From the NCBI RefSeq assembly GCF_002954765.1, contig NZ_MTPW01000001.1, positions 2,679,501 to 2,743,500 of the forward strand: 64,000 bases of DNA, written 5' to 3'. Below the pieces are notes generated by a model. That model was not told the origin of the DNA, did not search any database, and saw only the letters and a program-made list of their open reading frames with translations. Positions 1 through 9,305 of this stretch are shown one piece after another. Made by a program: the position numbers and the translations under genes. Source of the stretch: Nonlabens arenilitoris. Lineage in GTDB: Bacteria; Bacteroidota; Bacteroidia; Flavobacteriales; Flavobacteriaceae. How positions within the stretch are numbered: position 1 is the stretch's first letter; every line of letters starts with the position of its first letter.

Positions 1-1
1 A

Positions 2-124
2 TTTAAATGTGATTTAATAACACCTATTAGAAGAGGTATATGTCACATGCAAGCTTATGCTTATGCAAACGGTGTACTATGTGCCGAGGCTGAGTTAATG
101 GCACAAATCTCAAAAGTAAAATAA
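2..124 (+). CDS. LpxC/FabZ bifunctional enzyme, C-terminal end (partial)
   Basis: The window opens inside an open frame whose last 40 residues read FKCDLITPIRRGIC, then HMQAYAYANG, ending AELMAQISKVK. This is the characteristic C-terminus of FabZ, (3R)-hydroxyacyl-ACP dehydratase. In Bacteroidota FabZ is normally fused to LpxC (UDP-3-O-acyl-GlcNAc deacetylase). The fusion itself is inferred, because the LpxC part lies outside the window. The TAA stop overlaps the ATG of lpxA (TAATG), so the two are translationally coupled in a lipid A operon. Confidence 0.85.
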   Translation, partial: FKCDLITPIRRGICHMQAYAYANGVLCAEAELMAQISKVK

Positions 125-909
125 TGAATCAACCATTAGCATACGTACATCCAGGTGCAAAAATTGCCAAGAATGTAGTTATAGAACCATTTACAACTAT
201 TCATAATGACGTTATAATCGGTGAAGGGACATGGATAGGATCTAACGTTACCATTATGGAAGGTGCTCGCATCGGTAAAAACGTTAGTATATTTCCAGGT
301 GCTGTCATAAGCGCGATTCCTCAAGATAAGAAATTTGAAGATGAGGATACTACCACTGTTATAGGTGATAATACGACAATTAGAGAATGTGTTACGATCA
401 ATAGAGGAACCTCTGACCGCATGAAAACGGTGATAGGTAAAAACTGTTGGATCATGGCTTACTGCCATATCGCACATGACTGTATTGTAGGTGATAATTG
501 TATATTCTCAAATAACAGTACACTAGCTGGACATATTACAGTAGGTGACCACGTCGTTCTTGCTGGAATGGCAGCCGTGCAACAGTTCTGTCAGATAGGT
601 AGTCATGCATTTGTTACAGGTGGATCTTTAGTAAGAAAAGATGTTCCTCCTTTTGTAAAAGCAGGACGCGAACCATTAAGTTATGTTGGTATTAATTCTG
701 TAGGATTAAGAAGAAGAGGCTTTGAATTAGAGAAAATCAGAGAAATTCAAGATATTTACCGCATTCTTTATCAGAAAAACTATAACGTTTCTCAAGCAGT
801 ACAAATTATTGAAGCTGAAATGAGCGCGACTAATGAAAGAGATGAAATAATAGAATTTATAAAAAACTCAAAGCGAGGTATCATGAGAGGATACGTGGCT
901 AGTAATTAA
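124..909 (+). CDS. lpxA: UDP-N-acetylglucosamine acyltransferase LpxA
   Basis: LpxA performs the first step of lipid A synthesis in the cytoplasm: transfer of a 3-hydroxyacyl chain from ACP to the 3-OH of UDP-GlcNAc. The 261 residues match the family length. Hexapeptide repeats (I/V-G-x-x) run through roughly residues 5-190, forming the left-handed beta helix, followed by an alpha-helical C-terminus. The catalytic histidine is H118 in the CHIAHDC motif. Its ATG overlaps the stop of the upstream FabZ frame, and efp starts 6 bp downstream, so it sits in a tight envelope operon. Confidence 0.96.
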   Translation: MNQPLAYVHPGAKIAKNVVIEPFTTIHNDVIIGEGTWIGSNVTIMEGARIGKNVSIFPGAVISAIPQDKKFEDEDTTTVIGDNTTIRECVTINRGTSDRMKTVIGKNCWIMAYCHIAHDCIVGDNCIFSNNSTLAGHITVGDHVVLAGMAAVQQFCQIGSHAFVTGGSLVRKDVPPFVKAGREPLSYVGINSVGLRRRGFELEKIREIQDIYRILYQKNYNVSQAVQIIEAEMSATNERDEIIEFIKNSKRGIMRGYVASN

Positions 910-915
910 TAAGAT

Positions 916-1482
916 ATGGCAAGTACAAGCGACATTAGAAAAGGATTGTGTATTAGATACAATCACGATATTTATAAAATTGTAGAATTTTTACACGTTA
1001 AGCCTGGTAAAGGACCAGCATTTGTAAGAACAAAATTAAAAAGTGTAACTAACGGTAAAGTTATCGATAACACTTTCTCTGCTGGACATAAAATAGAAGA
1101 TATAAGAGTAGAGACTCAATCTTTCCAGTATTTATATCAAGACCCAGAAGGATACCATTTTATGAACACAGATACTTATGAGCAAATACGTTTACAAGAA
1201 TCTGTACTAGACGCACCAGGTCTATTAAAGGAAGGCGAAATCGTAAAGATCCAAATTAATACTGAAGATGATTCACCGCTATCAGTTGATATGCCTCAGT
1301 ATGTTGTATTAGAAGTAACGGCAACAGAGCCTGGTCTCAAAGGTAATACAGCTACAAACGCTACTAAACCAGCAACTGTTGAAACAGGTGCAGAGGTTAA
1401 CGTACCTCTTTTCATTAATGAAGGAGATAAAATACGTATCGATACAGAAAAAGGTGCTTATCACGAGCGCATGAAAGAGTAA
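916..1482 (+). CDS. efp: Elongation factor P
   Basis: EF-P relieves ribosomes stalled at polyproline by binding between the P and E sites. The 188 residues are the usual length, with three beta-barrel domains. Domain I carries the loop VKPGKGPAF with K32 at the tip that is post-translationally modified in many bacteria. No modification gene (epmA/epmB type) is visible in this window. The gene sits between two lipid A genes, 6 bp after lpxA, and its stop directly abuts the ATG of the LpxD-like gene. This is an arrangement commonly seen in Flavobacteriia. Confidence 0.95.
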   Translation: MASTSDIRKGLCIRYNHDIYKIVEFLHVKPGKGPAFVRTKLKSVTNGKVIDNTFSAGHKIEDIRVETQSFQYLYQDPEGYHFMNTDTYEQIRLQESVLDAPGLLKEGEIVKIQINTEDDSPLSVDMPQYVVLEVTATEPGLKGNTATNATKPATVETGAEVNVPLFINEGDKIRIDTEKGAYHERMKE

Positions 1483-2409
1483 ATGAAGTTTTCTCAAACA
1501 CATCGTTTAAAAGATATTGCTGCGCTCATAGATTGTGAGTATGTAGGTGATGATCAGTTCCCGGTAACAGGTATGAACGAGATTCATGTTGTGACACCAG
1601 GCGACATTGTGTTTGTGGATCATCCTAAATATTATGATAAAGCATTACAAAGTGATGCCACCATCGTTTTGATTAATAAAAAAGTAGAAGCACCGGCAGG
1701 CAAAGCTCTTTTAATATCAGATGATCCTTTTAGAGATTTCAATAAATTAACACAGCACTTTGCTCCATTTCACGCTTTCGCGAAAGCGAATACTAATCCA
1801 CCTATAGTAGGTAAAGGTACTGTCATACAACCCAATGCTTTTTTAGGTAATGAGGTTGTAATAGGTGAAAACTGCATCATACATAGCAATGTGTCTATAA
1901 ATGATAGATGCGTTATAGGAAATAATGTAATTATTCACTCAGGTACAGTTTTAGGAGCAGATGCCTTCTATTATAAGCGTAGACCTGAAGGATATGATAA
2001 ATTACTAAGTAACGGTCGTGTGATCGTTGAAGACCATGTTGAAATAGGTGCTGCATGCACTATTGATCGTGGTGTAAGTGGCGATACAACCATAGGTTAT
2101 GGTAGTAAACTGGATAATCAAGTGCATATAGGACACGATACGGTATTAGGAAAAAATGTGTTGATAGCTAGTCAGACAGGTATATCAGGTTGTGTAGTTA
2201 TAGAAGATGATGTAAAAATCTGGGGACAAGTAGGTATACGCAGTGACGTTAGATTAGGAAAAGGATGTGAAATAATGGCACAAAGTGGTGTCTCAAAAGA
2301 TGTTAAACCAGGTGATGTATTATTTGGGTCGCCAGCTTCAAATGCTAAAGAAAAGTTTAGAGAGCTGGCAGCTATAAGAATGTTACCTAACTTTATCAAA
2401 AATAATTAA
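1483..2409 (+). CDS. LpxD-like UDP-3-O-acylglucosamine N-acyltransferase
   Basis: Acyltransferase of the LpxD family, which adds the N-linked acyl chain to UDP-3-O-acyl-glucosamine. Residues 1-95 form the N-terminal uridine-binding-like domain. Residues about 108-290 are hexapeptide repeats, with the expected catalytic histidine H218 in VHIGHDT. At 308 residues it is a little shorter than canonical LpxD (about 340). Flavobacteria often have a second, canonical lpxD upstream of lpxC, so this may be a paralog; that region lies outside the window. The 16-bp palindrome at 1773-1788 encodes AFAKA exactly in the hinge between the two domains. The start abuts the efp stop. Confidence 0.85.
   Translation: MKFSQTHRLKDIAALIDCEYVGDDQFPVTGMNEIHVVTPGDIVFVDHPKYYDKALQSDATIVLINKKVEAPAGKALLISDDPFRDFNKLTQHFAPFHAFAKANTNPPIVGKGTVIQPNAFLGNEVVIGENCIIHSNVSINDRCVIGNNVIIHSGTVLGADAFYYKRRPEGYDKLLSNGRVIVEDHVEIGAACTIDRGVSGDTTIGYGSKLDNQVHIGHDTVLGKNVLIASQTGISGCVVIEDDVKIWGQVGIRSDVRLGKGCEIMAQSGVSKDVKPGDVLFGSPASNAKEKFRELAAIRMLPNFIKNN
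1773..1788. repeat. 16-bp palindrome CGCTTTCGCGAAAGCG, copy 1
   Basis: Perfect 16-mer inside the lpxD-like gene, read as AFAKA between the N-terminal domain and the beta helix. Confidence 0.95.
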
Positions 2410-2784
2410 ATGTCAGCAGCAGCTAAAAAAATTGTACGGTCGTTCTTGGATTCAGATGTATTCATTAATCCTGAATTGTTTAAGGATTTCATACATCCAG
2501 ATTTTAGAACACACTGGCACGCAAGTTCTGGTTATAGAGAATACGATTATAATGAATATTATAGACTTACTGAGTCTACTGCGTCATCATATGAAAGTAT
2601 GAGAACAGATATAACGCACATGATCAGTGAAAAGGATGAAGTAGCAGCAAGGTTTACAGTGTTTGTAAAAACAGTAGAAAATCCTCGAGAAGAAATCCCT
2701 ATAGGTTATTTTATTTCTATCTTTAAAGTCTCAGAAAATAAGATTATTGAGATTCATCAAACGAGTCACCCTAGCGAAAATTAA
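2410..2784 (+). CDS. NTF2-like / SnoaL-like small protein
   Basis: A 124-residue protein starting immediately after the lpxD-like stop (TAAATG). Its layout is the NTF2-like alpha+beta cone: N-terminal helices with FLDSDVF, a central HPDFRTHW motif, then beta strands such as EVAARFTVF and a C-terminal KIIEIHQT strand. Proteins of this fold act as ligand binders or as isomerase/cyclase-like enzymes, and the specific ligand cannot be told from the sequence. It has no signal peptide, so it is probably cytoplasmic. Position suggests cotranscription with the lipid A/efp block and possibly sucD, 30 bp further on. Confidence 0.75.
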   Translation: MSAAAKKIVRSFLDSDVFINPELFKDFIHPDFRTHWHASSGYREYDYNEYYRLTESTASSYESMRTDITHMISEKDEVAARFTVFVKTVENPREEIPIGYFISIFKVSENKIIEIHQTSHPSEN

Positions 2785-2814
2785 ATAAATAAAACTCAAC
2801 TTAAATATATATAA

Positions 2815-3687
2815 ATGAGCGTTTTAGTAAACAAAGATTCTAAAATTATAGTACAAGGTTTCACTGGTAGTGAAGGAACATTCCACGCAGGCCAGATGAT
2901 TGAATACGGTACAAACGTAGTAGGTGGAGTAACACCAGGTAAAGGTGGACAGACACACTTAGATAAGCCTGTTTTCAACACTGTTTCTGAAGCGGTTGAG
3001 AAAGTTGGAGCAAACGTAACTATCATTTTTGTGCCACCAGCATTTGCTGCAGATGCTATAATGGAAGCTGCAGACGCAGGAATTGAGGTAATAATTACTA
3101 TTACTGAAGGTATTCCAGTTGCTGATATGGTAAAAGCTGCTGACTATATTAAAGATAAAAACTGTCGTCTTGTTGGACCTAACTGTCCAGGTGTAATCAC
3201 TCCAGGAGAAGCAAAGGTAGGAATCATGCCTGGTTTTGTATTTAAAAAGGGTAAAGTTGGAATCGTTTCAAAATCAGGAACTCTTACTTATGAGGCATCT
3301 GACCAAGTTGTAAAACAAGGATATGGTATTTCTACAGCGATCGGTATAGGTGGTGATCCTATTATAGGAACAACTACTAAAGAGGCCGTAGAGTTATTTA
3401 TGAATGATCCAGAAACTGAAGCTATTGTAATGATAGGTGAAATAGGTGGTCAGTTAGAGGCTGATGCAGCACAGTGGATTAAAGCTACTGGAAATAAGAA
3501 ACCAGTTATAGGCTTTATCGCTGGAGAGACTGCTCCAGCTGGTCGTACTATGGGGCACGCAGGTGCGATTGTAGGTGGATCTGAAGATACGGCACAAGCT
3601 AAAAAAGCAATTATGAGAGAATGTGGAATTCACGTTGTAGATTCTCCTGCTGAAATAGGTAAAAAAGTAGCTGAAGTAATAGGCTAA
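2815..3687 (+). CDS. sucD: Succinyl-CoA ligase, alpha subunit
   Basis: Alpha subunit of the TCA-cycle enzyme converting succinyl-CoA plus nucleoside diphosphate and phosphate to succinate plus NTP. The 290 residues fit. The N-terminal CoA-binding Rossmann domain has [10 protein letters not shown] near residues 15-24, [12 protein letters not shown] lies around 121, and the phosphorylated active-site histidine is H248 in [10 protein letters not shown]. The beta subunit gene sucC is not adjacent, which is common in Bacteroidota. A strong intrinsic terminator follows the stop. Confidence 0.96.
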   Translation: MSVLVNKDSKIIVQGFTGSEGTFHAGQMIEYGTNVVGGVTPGKGGQTHLDKPVFNTVSEAVEKVGANVTIIFVPPAFAADAIMEAADAGIEVIITITEGIPVADMVKAADYIKDKNCRLVGPNCPGVITPGEAKVGIMPGFVFKKGKVGIVSKSGTLTYEASDQVVKQGYGISTAIGIGGDPIIGTTTKEAVELFMNDPETEAIVMIGEIGGQLEADAAQWIKATGNKKPVIGFIAGETAPAGRTMGHAGAIVGGSEDTAQAKKAIMRECGIHVVDSPAEIGKKVAEVIG

Positions 3688-3702
3688 TTTTTAAATCACA
3701 TG

Positions 3703-3743
3703 GTCTAGACTTTTCTTTTATAAAGAGAAGTCTAGACTTTTTT
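3703..3743 (+). terminator. Rho-independent terminator after sucD
   Basis: A 13-bp stem (3703-3715 with 3725-3737, one mismatch) starts with GTCTAGACTT, has a 9-nt AT-rich loop and is followed by six T residues. It separates the lpxA-efp-sucD unit from fabG. Confidence 0.9.
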
Positions 3744-3756
3744 AATTAAACCAATT

Positions 3757-4503
3757 ATGAAATTACTTGAAGGTAAAACAGCTCTTATTACAGGAGCGAG
3801 TAGAGGTATAGGTAAAGGAATTGCACAAGTCTATGCAAAGCATGGAGCAAATGTTGCATTCACTTACAGCAGCTCTGAAGCACCAGCACTAGAACTAGAA
3901 AAAGAACTTACAGCAATGGGTGTTAAAGCCAAAGCTTACAAGAGTAATGCAGCAAGTTTTCAAGAATCACAAGATCTAGTCGTGCAGGTTGTAGAGGATT
4001 TTGGTACTGTTGATATTTTAATCAATAACGCTGGAATTACTAAGGATAATCTCTTAATGCGTATTAGTGAGGAAGACTTTGATCAAGTAATAGAAGTGAA
4101 CTTGAAGTCTGTTTTTAATATGACTAAAGCTGTTCAACGTACTATGTTGAAACAGCGATCAGGTAGTATTATAAACATGAGTAGTGTAGTAGGTGTTAAA
4201 GGTAATGCTGGTCAAACTAACTATGCTGCGAGTAAGGCAGGTATTATAGGCTTTTCAAAATCTGTAGCGCTTGAATTAGGTTCTAGAAATATTAGATGTA
4301 ACTCAATTGCACCAGGATTTATCGAGACAGAAATGACTGGTAAATTAAATGAAGATGTTGTTCAAGGATGGAGAGATGCTATACCATTAAAACGTGGTGG
4401 TAGCCCAGAAGATGTCGCAAATGCTTGTGTATTCTTAGGTAGTGATCTTTCAACTTATGTAACAGGTCAGACACTTAACGTGGATGGCGGTATGCTTACC
4501 TAG
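3757..4503 (+). CDS. fabG: 3-oxoacyl-ACP reductase FabG
   Basis: Short-chain dehydrogenase that reduces 3-oxoacyl-ACP with NADPH in fatty acid elongation. The 248 residues match FabG. The cofactor motif TGASRGIG is at residues 12-19, NNAG at 90-93, and the catalytic triad is S143, Y156, K160 (YAASK). The C-terminus VTGQTLNVDGGM is typical. Closest family members are true FabG, but a related SDR role cannot be wholly excluded. It stands alone after the sucD terminator and is followed 16 bp later by a VWA membrane protein. Confidence 0.92.
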   Translation: MKLLEGKTALITGASRGIGKGIAQVYAKHGANVAFTYSSSEAPALELEKELTAMGVKAKAYKSNAASFQESQDLVVQVVEDFGTVDILINNAGITKDNLLMRISEEDFDQVIEVNLKSVFNMTKAVQRTMLKQRSGSIINMSSVVGVKGNAGQTNYAASKAGIIGFSKSVALELGSRNIRCNSIAPGFIETEMTGKLNEDVVQGWRDAIPLKRGGSPEDVANACVFLGSDLSTYVTGQTLNVDGGMLT

Positions 4504-4519
4504 TAAATAATAGACTTAT

Positions 4520-6541
4520 ATGACTATATTATGGATTATTCTTGCAACTATTGTTGCAGCTCTAGTAGCCTTATTCCATTATGGTTATATATTTTCTAAT
4601 AAAAAAAATAATAAACAAAAACCGTGGTTTGCCTTTTTAAGGTTTCTCACGGTTTTTACTATTCTAATACTCTTTTTAGATCTTAAATTTGATAAAACCA
4701 CTTATCAAACTATCAAACCATTACTGTTAGTACAAGTTGATAACTCTAGTTCAATAGCGCAGTTAAAAGTTAATGAAGATTTAAAAACAGATTATGCAGT
4801 TTTAATTGAGCATCCTACCATAAAAGATAATTTTGAAATTCAACGTTTTAGTTTTTCAAATCAGGTTCAACCATTAGACAGTATTAACTTTAATGGGGCA
4901 GAGACTAATATTTATAATGCAATTGAACAACCACAAAAATTATTTAAGGATCGTAACAAAGCTGTGGTCATACTTACAGATGGTAATCAAACGAGCGGTA
5001 ATAGTTATAGATATGCAACAATCGATTCAAAAACTGCAATCTATCCAATAATATATGGAGACACGACCAACTATCCAGACCTTAAAATTACACAACTTAA
5101 TGTAAATCGTTATTCTTATTTGAATAATGAATTTCCAGTAGAGATCTTTACATCATATAATGGAGCCTCTACAGTGACGACTCAATTTAAAATCACTAGC
5201 GGTAATACCACTTTACATCAAGAGCAAATACGCTTTTCAAAAGAAAATACTTCTAAGATTGTAAACCTTAATCTTACTAGTAAACAGGTAGGTACTCAAT
5301 CCTTAAGAGCATCACTCACACCATTAACTGCCGAAAAAAATATCAGTAATAATTATCGCAATTTTGCAGTAGAAGTCATTGATCAACAAACTAAGATTTT
5401 GATATTGAGCAATGTCATGCATCCCGATCTTGCTGCTATTAAAAAAGCAATAGCCTCTAATCAACAGCGTGACGTTAGTATTCAAAAAACCATTGATAAT
5501 CCAGATCTTAATGATTATAACATGGTTATTTTCTATAGTCCTGATAACGCTTTCGCGAAAGCGTATAGCCAAGCCAAGCAGCTCAATAAAAATACATGGA
5601 CTATAACTGGACCTAGTACTGATTATGAGTTTTTAAATAGCCAGATGACAGCTTACAGTATTGAGTTAGATGAGGAAGTCGATGAGGTACAACCTATTTT
5701 AAATACGTCTTACACAACCTTTAATTTAGAAGGTTATAGTTATGATGATTATCCGCCAGTGCAGGTTCCCTTTGGAGCAGTAAGAATGAACACAGTGCCT
5801 AATGTATTAATGTTTAAGTCCATAGGTGATGTAGAAACTCAACAACCATTATGGTTTACTTATGAAGAGAATGACACGAGACATGCCGTGTTTCTAGCCG
5901 AAGGTTTCTGGAGATGGCGAGCACAGAGTTATCTAGAAGAAAAAGATTTTAAAAACTGGGATGAATTAGTAGGTAGTCAGATTCAATATCTCGCTTCAAA
6001 TAAAAGGCGTAACAGATTAGAAATAGACTATAAAACCTTCTATTATCAAAATCAAAAGATTATAATCAATGCACAATATCTAGATAAAAATTATGAATTT
6101 GAGGACAATGGTATTCTCAACATGACATTAATTCATACAACAACTGATAGGCAAATTGTAAGACCTTTTATATTAGAAGGAAATAGTTATTCAGTTGATT
6201 TAAGTGGTATTGGGGCAGGTGATTATCGATTTACCGTTAAGGTAGAAAATGACCAGTTAAGCCAGAGTGGTTCTTTAAGTATTCTAGAATTTGATGTAGA
6301 AAAACAATTTATTAGTGCTCAGGACAGCGATATGCAACAATTAGTAGGTGTTGAAAGTGTTTACTATCAAGGTCAGATGGAACAGGTCGTTGCACAACTA
6401 ATGCAAAACCCTCTATTAAAACCTGTAGAACGATCTAGTACCAGTTATGCAAGTTTGATCGATTGGAAATACTTACTAGGGATTATATTACTACTACTAG
6501 GCCTGGAGTGGTTCTTAAGAAAGTATAATGGACTAATCTAA
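4520..6541 (+). CDS. VWA-domain membrane protein
   Basis: A 673-residue envelope protein. Residues about 3-22 and 35-55 are hydrophobic membrane segments. A von Willebrand A-like region follows with a degenerate MIDAS (VDNSSSI, then AVVILTDGNQTSG). A long beta-rich region comes next, and a single C-terminal transmembrane helix (near residues 648-666) ends in WFLRKYNGLI. This architecture, with most of the mass outside the membrane, is common in Bacteroidota; the function is unknown. It resembles the BatA-type protein at 55.7-57.6 kb in overall plan. A palindrome copy at 5548-5563 encodes AFAKA in the middle region. Confidence 0.8.
   Translation: MTILWIILATIVAALVALFHYGYIFSNKKNNKQKPWFAFLRFLTVFTILILFLDLKFDKTTYQTIKPLLLVQVDNSSSIAQLKVNEDLKTDYAVLIEHPTIKDNFEIQRFSFSNQVQPLDSINFNGAETNIYNAIEQPQKLFKDRNKAVVILTDGNQTSGNSYRYATIDSKTAIYPIIYGDTTNYPDLKITQLNVNRYSYLNNEFPVEIFTSYNGASTVTTQFKITSGNTTLHQEQIRFSKENTSKIVNLNLTSKQVGTQSLRASLTPLTAEKNISNNYRNFAVEVIDQQTKILILSNVMHPDLAAIKKAIASNQQRDVSIQKTIDNPDLNDYNMVIFYSPDNAFAKAYSQAKQLNKNTWTITGPSTDYEFLNSQMTAYSIELDEEVDEVQPILNTSYTTFNLEGYSYDDYPPVQVPFGAVRMNTVPNVLMFKSIGDVETQQPLWFTYEENDTRHAVFLAEGFWRWRAQSYLEEKDFKNWDELVGSQIQYLASNKRRNRLEIDYKTFYYQNQKIIINAQYLDKNYEFEDNGILNMTLIHTTTDRQIVRPFILEGNSYSVDLSGIGAGDYRFTVKVENDQLSQSGSLSILEFDVEKQFISAQDSDMQQLVGVESVYYQGQMEQVVAQLMQNPLLKPVERSSTSYASLIDWKYLLGIILLLLGLEWFLRKYNGLI
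5548..5563. repeat. 16-bp palindrome, copy 2
   Basis: Perfect 16-mer, extended to 18 bp by flanking A/T. It is translated as AFAKA in the VWA protein. Confidence 0.95.
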
Positions 6542-6660
6542 GCACTGCATTATTTGGATGTTGAGATATAAAATTAGTTGGACAGCTTTTTAACTAGAGA
6601 TTGCGATCGATTCATTTGTTGTGTCGTATTTTAACACTTCAAAACTAAATTAAAATTATA

Positions 6661-7476
6661 ATGGAAAAATTACCCAAAGCAGGATTAGTTGCTATCATAG
6701 CAGTTGTTTTATTAATCATTGTTATACTTAAAAGTTCAGTGGTAATAGGAGCTGGACAAGCTGGTGTTTTATTTAAAACTTTAGGAAATGGTGTAGATTT
6801 AGAAAACACATATGGAGAAGGTTTTCACATCATCGCACCATGGAACGATATGATTGTTTATCCTACAAGACAACAATCAGTTTCTGATCAAATGCAAGTG
6901 CTGTCAGTTAATGGACTAGAAGTTAAGGTTGATGCAACGGTATGGTACATGCCAGAATATGACAAATTACCTTTCTTACATCAAGAAAAAGGTATTGATT
7001 ATAAATCTCAGATTCTTGCACCAGCGATAAGTGCTGCAGCACGTAGTGTTGTTGGTCGTTATACACCAGAGCAATTATATTCTAGTAAAAGAGATGTCAT
7101 CCAACAAGAAATTCTTGAAGAAGTGCAAAAAGAACTTACTACCCAATACATTATAGTAAATAGAGTCCTAGTAAAAGATGTCACTTTACCTATTAAGATA
7201 AAAGAAGCTATTGAGCGTAAATTAAAGCAAGAGCAAGAATCACTAGAATATGAATTCCGTTTAACAAAGGCAACCAAAGAAGCGGAACGTCAAAAAATTG
7301 ATGCAGAAGGTAAAGCTGTGGCAAACCGTATTTTAAGTGCATCACTTACAGATAAAATTTTAACTGAAAAAGGAATTGAAGCAACACTGATGCTTTCACA
7401 ATCTCCTAACTCTAAAGTAATCGTAATAGGTGGCGGCGAGAGTGGTGGATTACCTATTATACTAGGAAATCAATAA
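6661..7476 (+). CDS. Prohibitin / SPFH-domain membrane protein
   Basis: A 271-residue prohibitin-family protein. One N-terminal transmembrane helix (residues about 8-28, VAIIAVVLLIIVILKSSVV) is followed by the SPFH/band 7 domain, with the signature GAGQAGVLFKTLGNGV and VKDVTLPIKIKEAIERKL, and a coiled-coil region rich in E and K to about residue 230. Such proteins form ring-like membrane scaffolds that modulate proteases or lipid domains. The 119-bp gap upstream suggests an independent promoter, although no clear -7 element was found there. It ends at a bidirectional terminator. Confidence 0.9.
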   Translation: MEKLPKAGLVAIIAVVLLIIVILKSSVVIGAGQAGVLFKTLGNGVDLENTYGEGFHIIAPWNDMIVYPTRQQSVSDQMQVLSVNGLEVKVDATVWYMPEYDKLPFLHQEKGIDYKSQILAPAISAAARSVVGRYTPEQLYSSKRDVIQQEILEEVQKELTTQYIIVNRVLVKDVTLPIKIKEAIERKLKQEQESLEYEFRLTKATKEAERQKIDAEGKAVANRILSASLTDKILTEKGIEATLMLSQSPNSKVIVIGGGESGGLPIILGNQ

Positions 7477-7493
7477 CCTCACGTATTATTTAA

Positions 7494-7531
7494 ATAAAAA
7501 AAGCGCAAATCGTGAGATTTGCGCTTTTTTT
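7494..7531. terminator. Bidirectional terminator between convergent genes
   Basis: Perfect 11-bp stem AAGCGCAAATC (7501-7511 with 7516-7526) with a GTGA loop, preceded by an A-run and followed by a T-run. It can therefore serve both the prohibitin gene and the minus-strand gene ending at 7559. Confidence 0.92.
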
Positions 7532-7558
7532 ATATCTTCTATTAAAGAAATAAATTGT

Positions 7559-8110
7559 TTATTTATTCTTACTTTTTAATTTCAATAGAGCTGTTGCTTG
7601 ACCTTTCCAGTCATCTCTGTGTATACGGCCTGGGAAGAATTCAATAAGCATGGTGATTGCTTCTGTATCTTGATCGCGTAGTTTTGAAAGTTGTTCATAG
7701 CTATTTATCCCTATACTTTTAAGTTTTTCCTCTACAAATGGACCTATACCTACAATTTTCTGAAAATCATCAGGATTAGAAGGATTGCCTTTACCAATAT
7801 AATCTAGATCTAGTATGCTTTCCACGATCTCTGTTTTTGCATCATCAGATAATTTACCAGTTCTATCTCTAGTTTTCATAGCACGTACTTGACCAGGTTC
7901 ACTTAAGTCTGATATTTCTACACGTTTTTCTACTCGGTCTAACTTACGTTCAACTTCACGTACTTGTGCAACAACCTGTTCAACTTTATCATCGACCACT
8001 TGTTTATCATCTTTTTGATTACCAAAAAGATATCCAATAATAAAAGCACCTAGTAGCATCAAAAAGAGAACTAAGTATATACCCATCTGGGAATTTAAAA
8101 ATGACTCCAT
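7559..8110 (-). CDS. Membrane-anchored helix-hairpin-helix protein
   Basis: A 183-residue protein with an N-terminal transmembrane helix (residues about 10-28), a charged coiled-coil linker (about 38-75), and a C-terminal helix-hairpin-helix-like domain (about 110-150: FQKIVGIGPFVEEKL). The HhH segment resembles the DNA-binding domain of predicted 5' nucleases of the H3TH type, but no nuclease catalytic residues are present. Its role is unknown. It lies 4 bp downstream of an OmpA-like gene, which suggests an envelope complex. Confidence 0.75.
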   Translation of the reverse strand: MESFLNSQMGIYLVLFLMLLGAFIIGYLFGNQKDDKQVVDDKVEQVVAQVREVERKLDRVEKRVEISDLSEPGQVRAMKTRDRTGKLSDDAKTEIVESILDLDYIGKGNPSNPDDFQKIVGIGPFVEEKLKSIGINSYEQLSKLRDQDTEAITMLIEFFPGRIHRDDWKGQATALLKLKSKNK

Positions 8111-8114
8111 ATCT

Positions 8115-9245
8115 CTATTTTACGATAACTACTAAACTACGATTATTGCCTGTTGCACCAGATGATTCTTCGCCTTTTGATACGGCTACGATACGATTAA
8201 TCGCAATGCCATTTTGAATCATAAGTCGCCTTGCTGTATTTACATTATCTTTTCCTATGTTAAAATTATCGGTGGCATTACCTACTGTATCTGTATAAGC
8301 ATAGACATATACCTTTTTACCAGGGTTTTCATTAAGATAATTCTGTACCTCTTTAATATAGGCTGTAAAAGCTCTATTACCATAAAAAAAGTCGCCCTGA
8401 TATCCTTTTGTGAATCGTTGATATCCATACGGCCCATTTCCTGATGAAATAGTAGGTACGGCTGTTGTAGGGCTTGCTTTTACAGCATTACTATTAGATT
8501 CTGATCTATTAATATTTAGTATTTGAATATCTATTCCTCCTTGTGCAATCCCAGATTTAAATGGTATGTCTTTTTTATCACTTTTAAGCGTGATTTTATC
8601 AGCTTTGATTCCGATATTGGTCAGTAGTCTTTTTACATATTGAGCTCTTTTCATTCCTATGTCTGCATCTTCTTGTATAGAGGAATATCCATTGATGATG
8701 ATTTCTGCTTTGGGATTAGAGCTCAAAACTTCTTTAATTTCATTACCGTATGCTCTACATGGATATGGAATTTTAACCTTTGAATTATTTTTATAAATGG
8801 TTGTAAAGGTGCTACAATTAGTTAATGGATTTCCATTTTGATCATTGATGGTAAATGTATTTGCTTCATATACAGCAGTTTCTTTATTACCATTGATGAT
8901 TGTTGATTCCTCACTTACTTCACCTAGAGCAGCTTCTGCGTTTGAGACTTCATATTCTTTTGTTACAGTTGAATCTTCACTAGTACTTAATGTATTAATT
9001 AGGGCTTTTGCGGCAGCTATAGAATCTAGTTGCTGGTCAAGTGTTGATTGAATAACTGGCTCTAATTCTGACTCTAACTCATCAGATGGTAATTCATCGA
9101 TTATAGGTTGTTCATTGACAACATCACTCGATATAAAATTCGTATTCTTTCCAGTCAATTGTTCGATATAATAATAGCCGAAAAAGGCTAAACATAAGCC
9201 GGCGTAGACTATAAAGGCTAGTGTACCTGTAAAAAAGTTTTTCAC
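8115..9245 (-). CDS. OmpA-like protein with two OmpA repeats, inner-membrane anchored
   Basis: A 376-residue protein with a GTG start. Residues about 8-28 form an uncleaved transmembrane helix (TLAFIVYAGLCLAFFGYYY). An acidic low-complexity linker follows, then two OmpA/MotB-like peptidoglycan-binding segments (about 165-250 with IIINGYSSIQED, and 280-376 with VYVYAYTDTVGN and GNNRSLVVIV). Two tandem OmpA modules on an inner-membrane anchor suggest a periplasmic link to peptidoglycan. Cotranscribed with the HhH protein. Confidence 0.75.
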   Translation of the reverse strand: MKNFFTGTLAFIVYAGLCLAFFGYYYIEQLTGKNTNFISSDVVNEQPIIDELPSDELESELEPVIQSTLDQQLDSIAAAKALINTLSTSEDSTVTKEYEVSNAEAALGEVSEESTIINGNKETAVYEANTFTINDQNGNPLTNCSTFTTIYKNNSKVKIPYPCRAYGNEIKEVLSSNPKAEIIINGYSSIQEDADIGMKRAQYVKRLLTNIGIKADKITLKSDKKDIPFKSGIAQGGIDIQILNINRSESNSNAVKASPTTAVPTISSGNGPYGYQRFTKGYQGDFFYGNRAFTAYIKEVQNYLNENPGKKVYVYAYTDTVGNATDNFNIGKDNVNTARRLMIQNGIAINRIVAVSKGEESSGATGNNRSLVVIVK

Positions 9246-9305
9246 TAAATTAAATTTAGTGCTAAATATAAGAAACCTAGGCTATTGAATAACATATGCT
9301 TCCTT

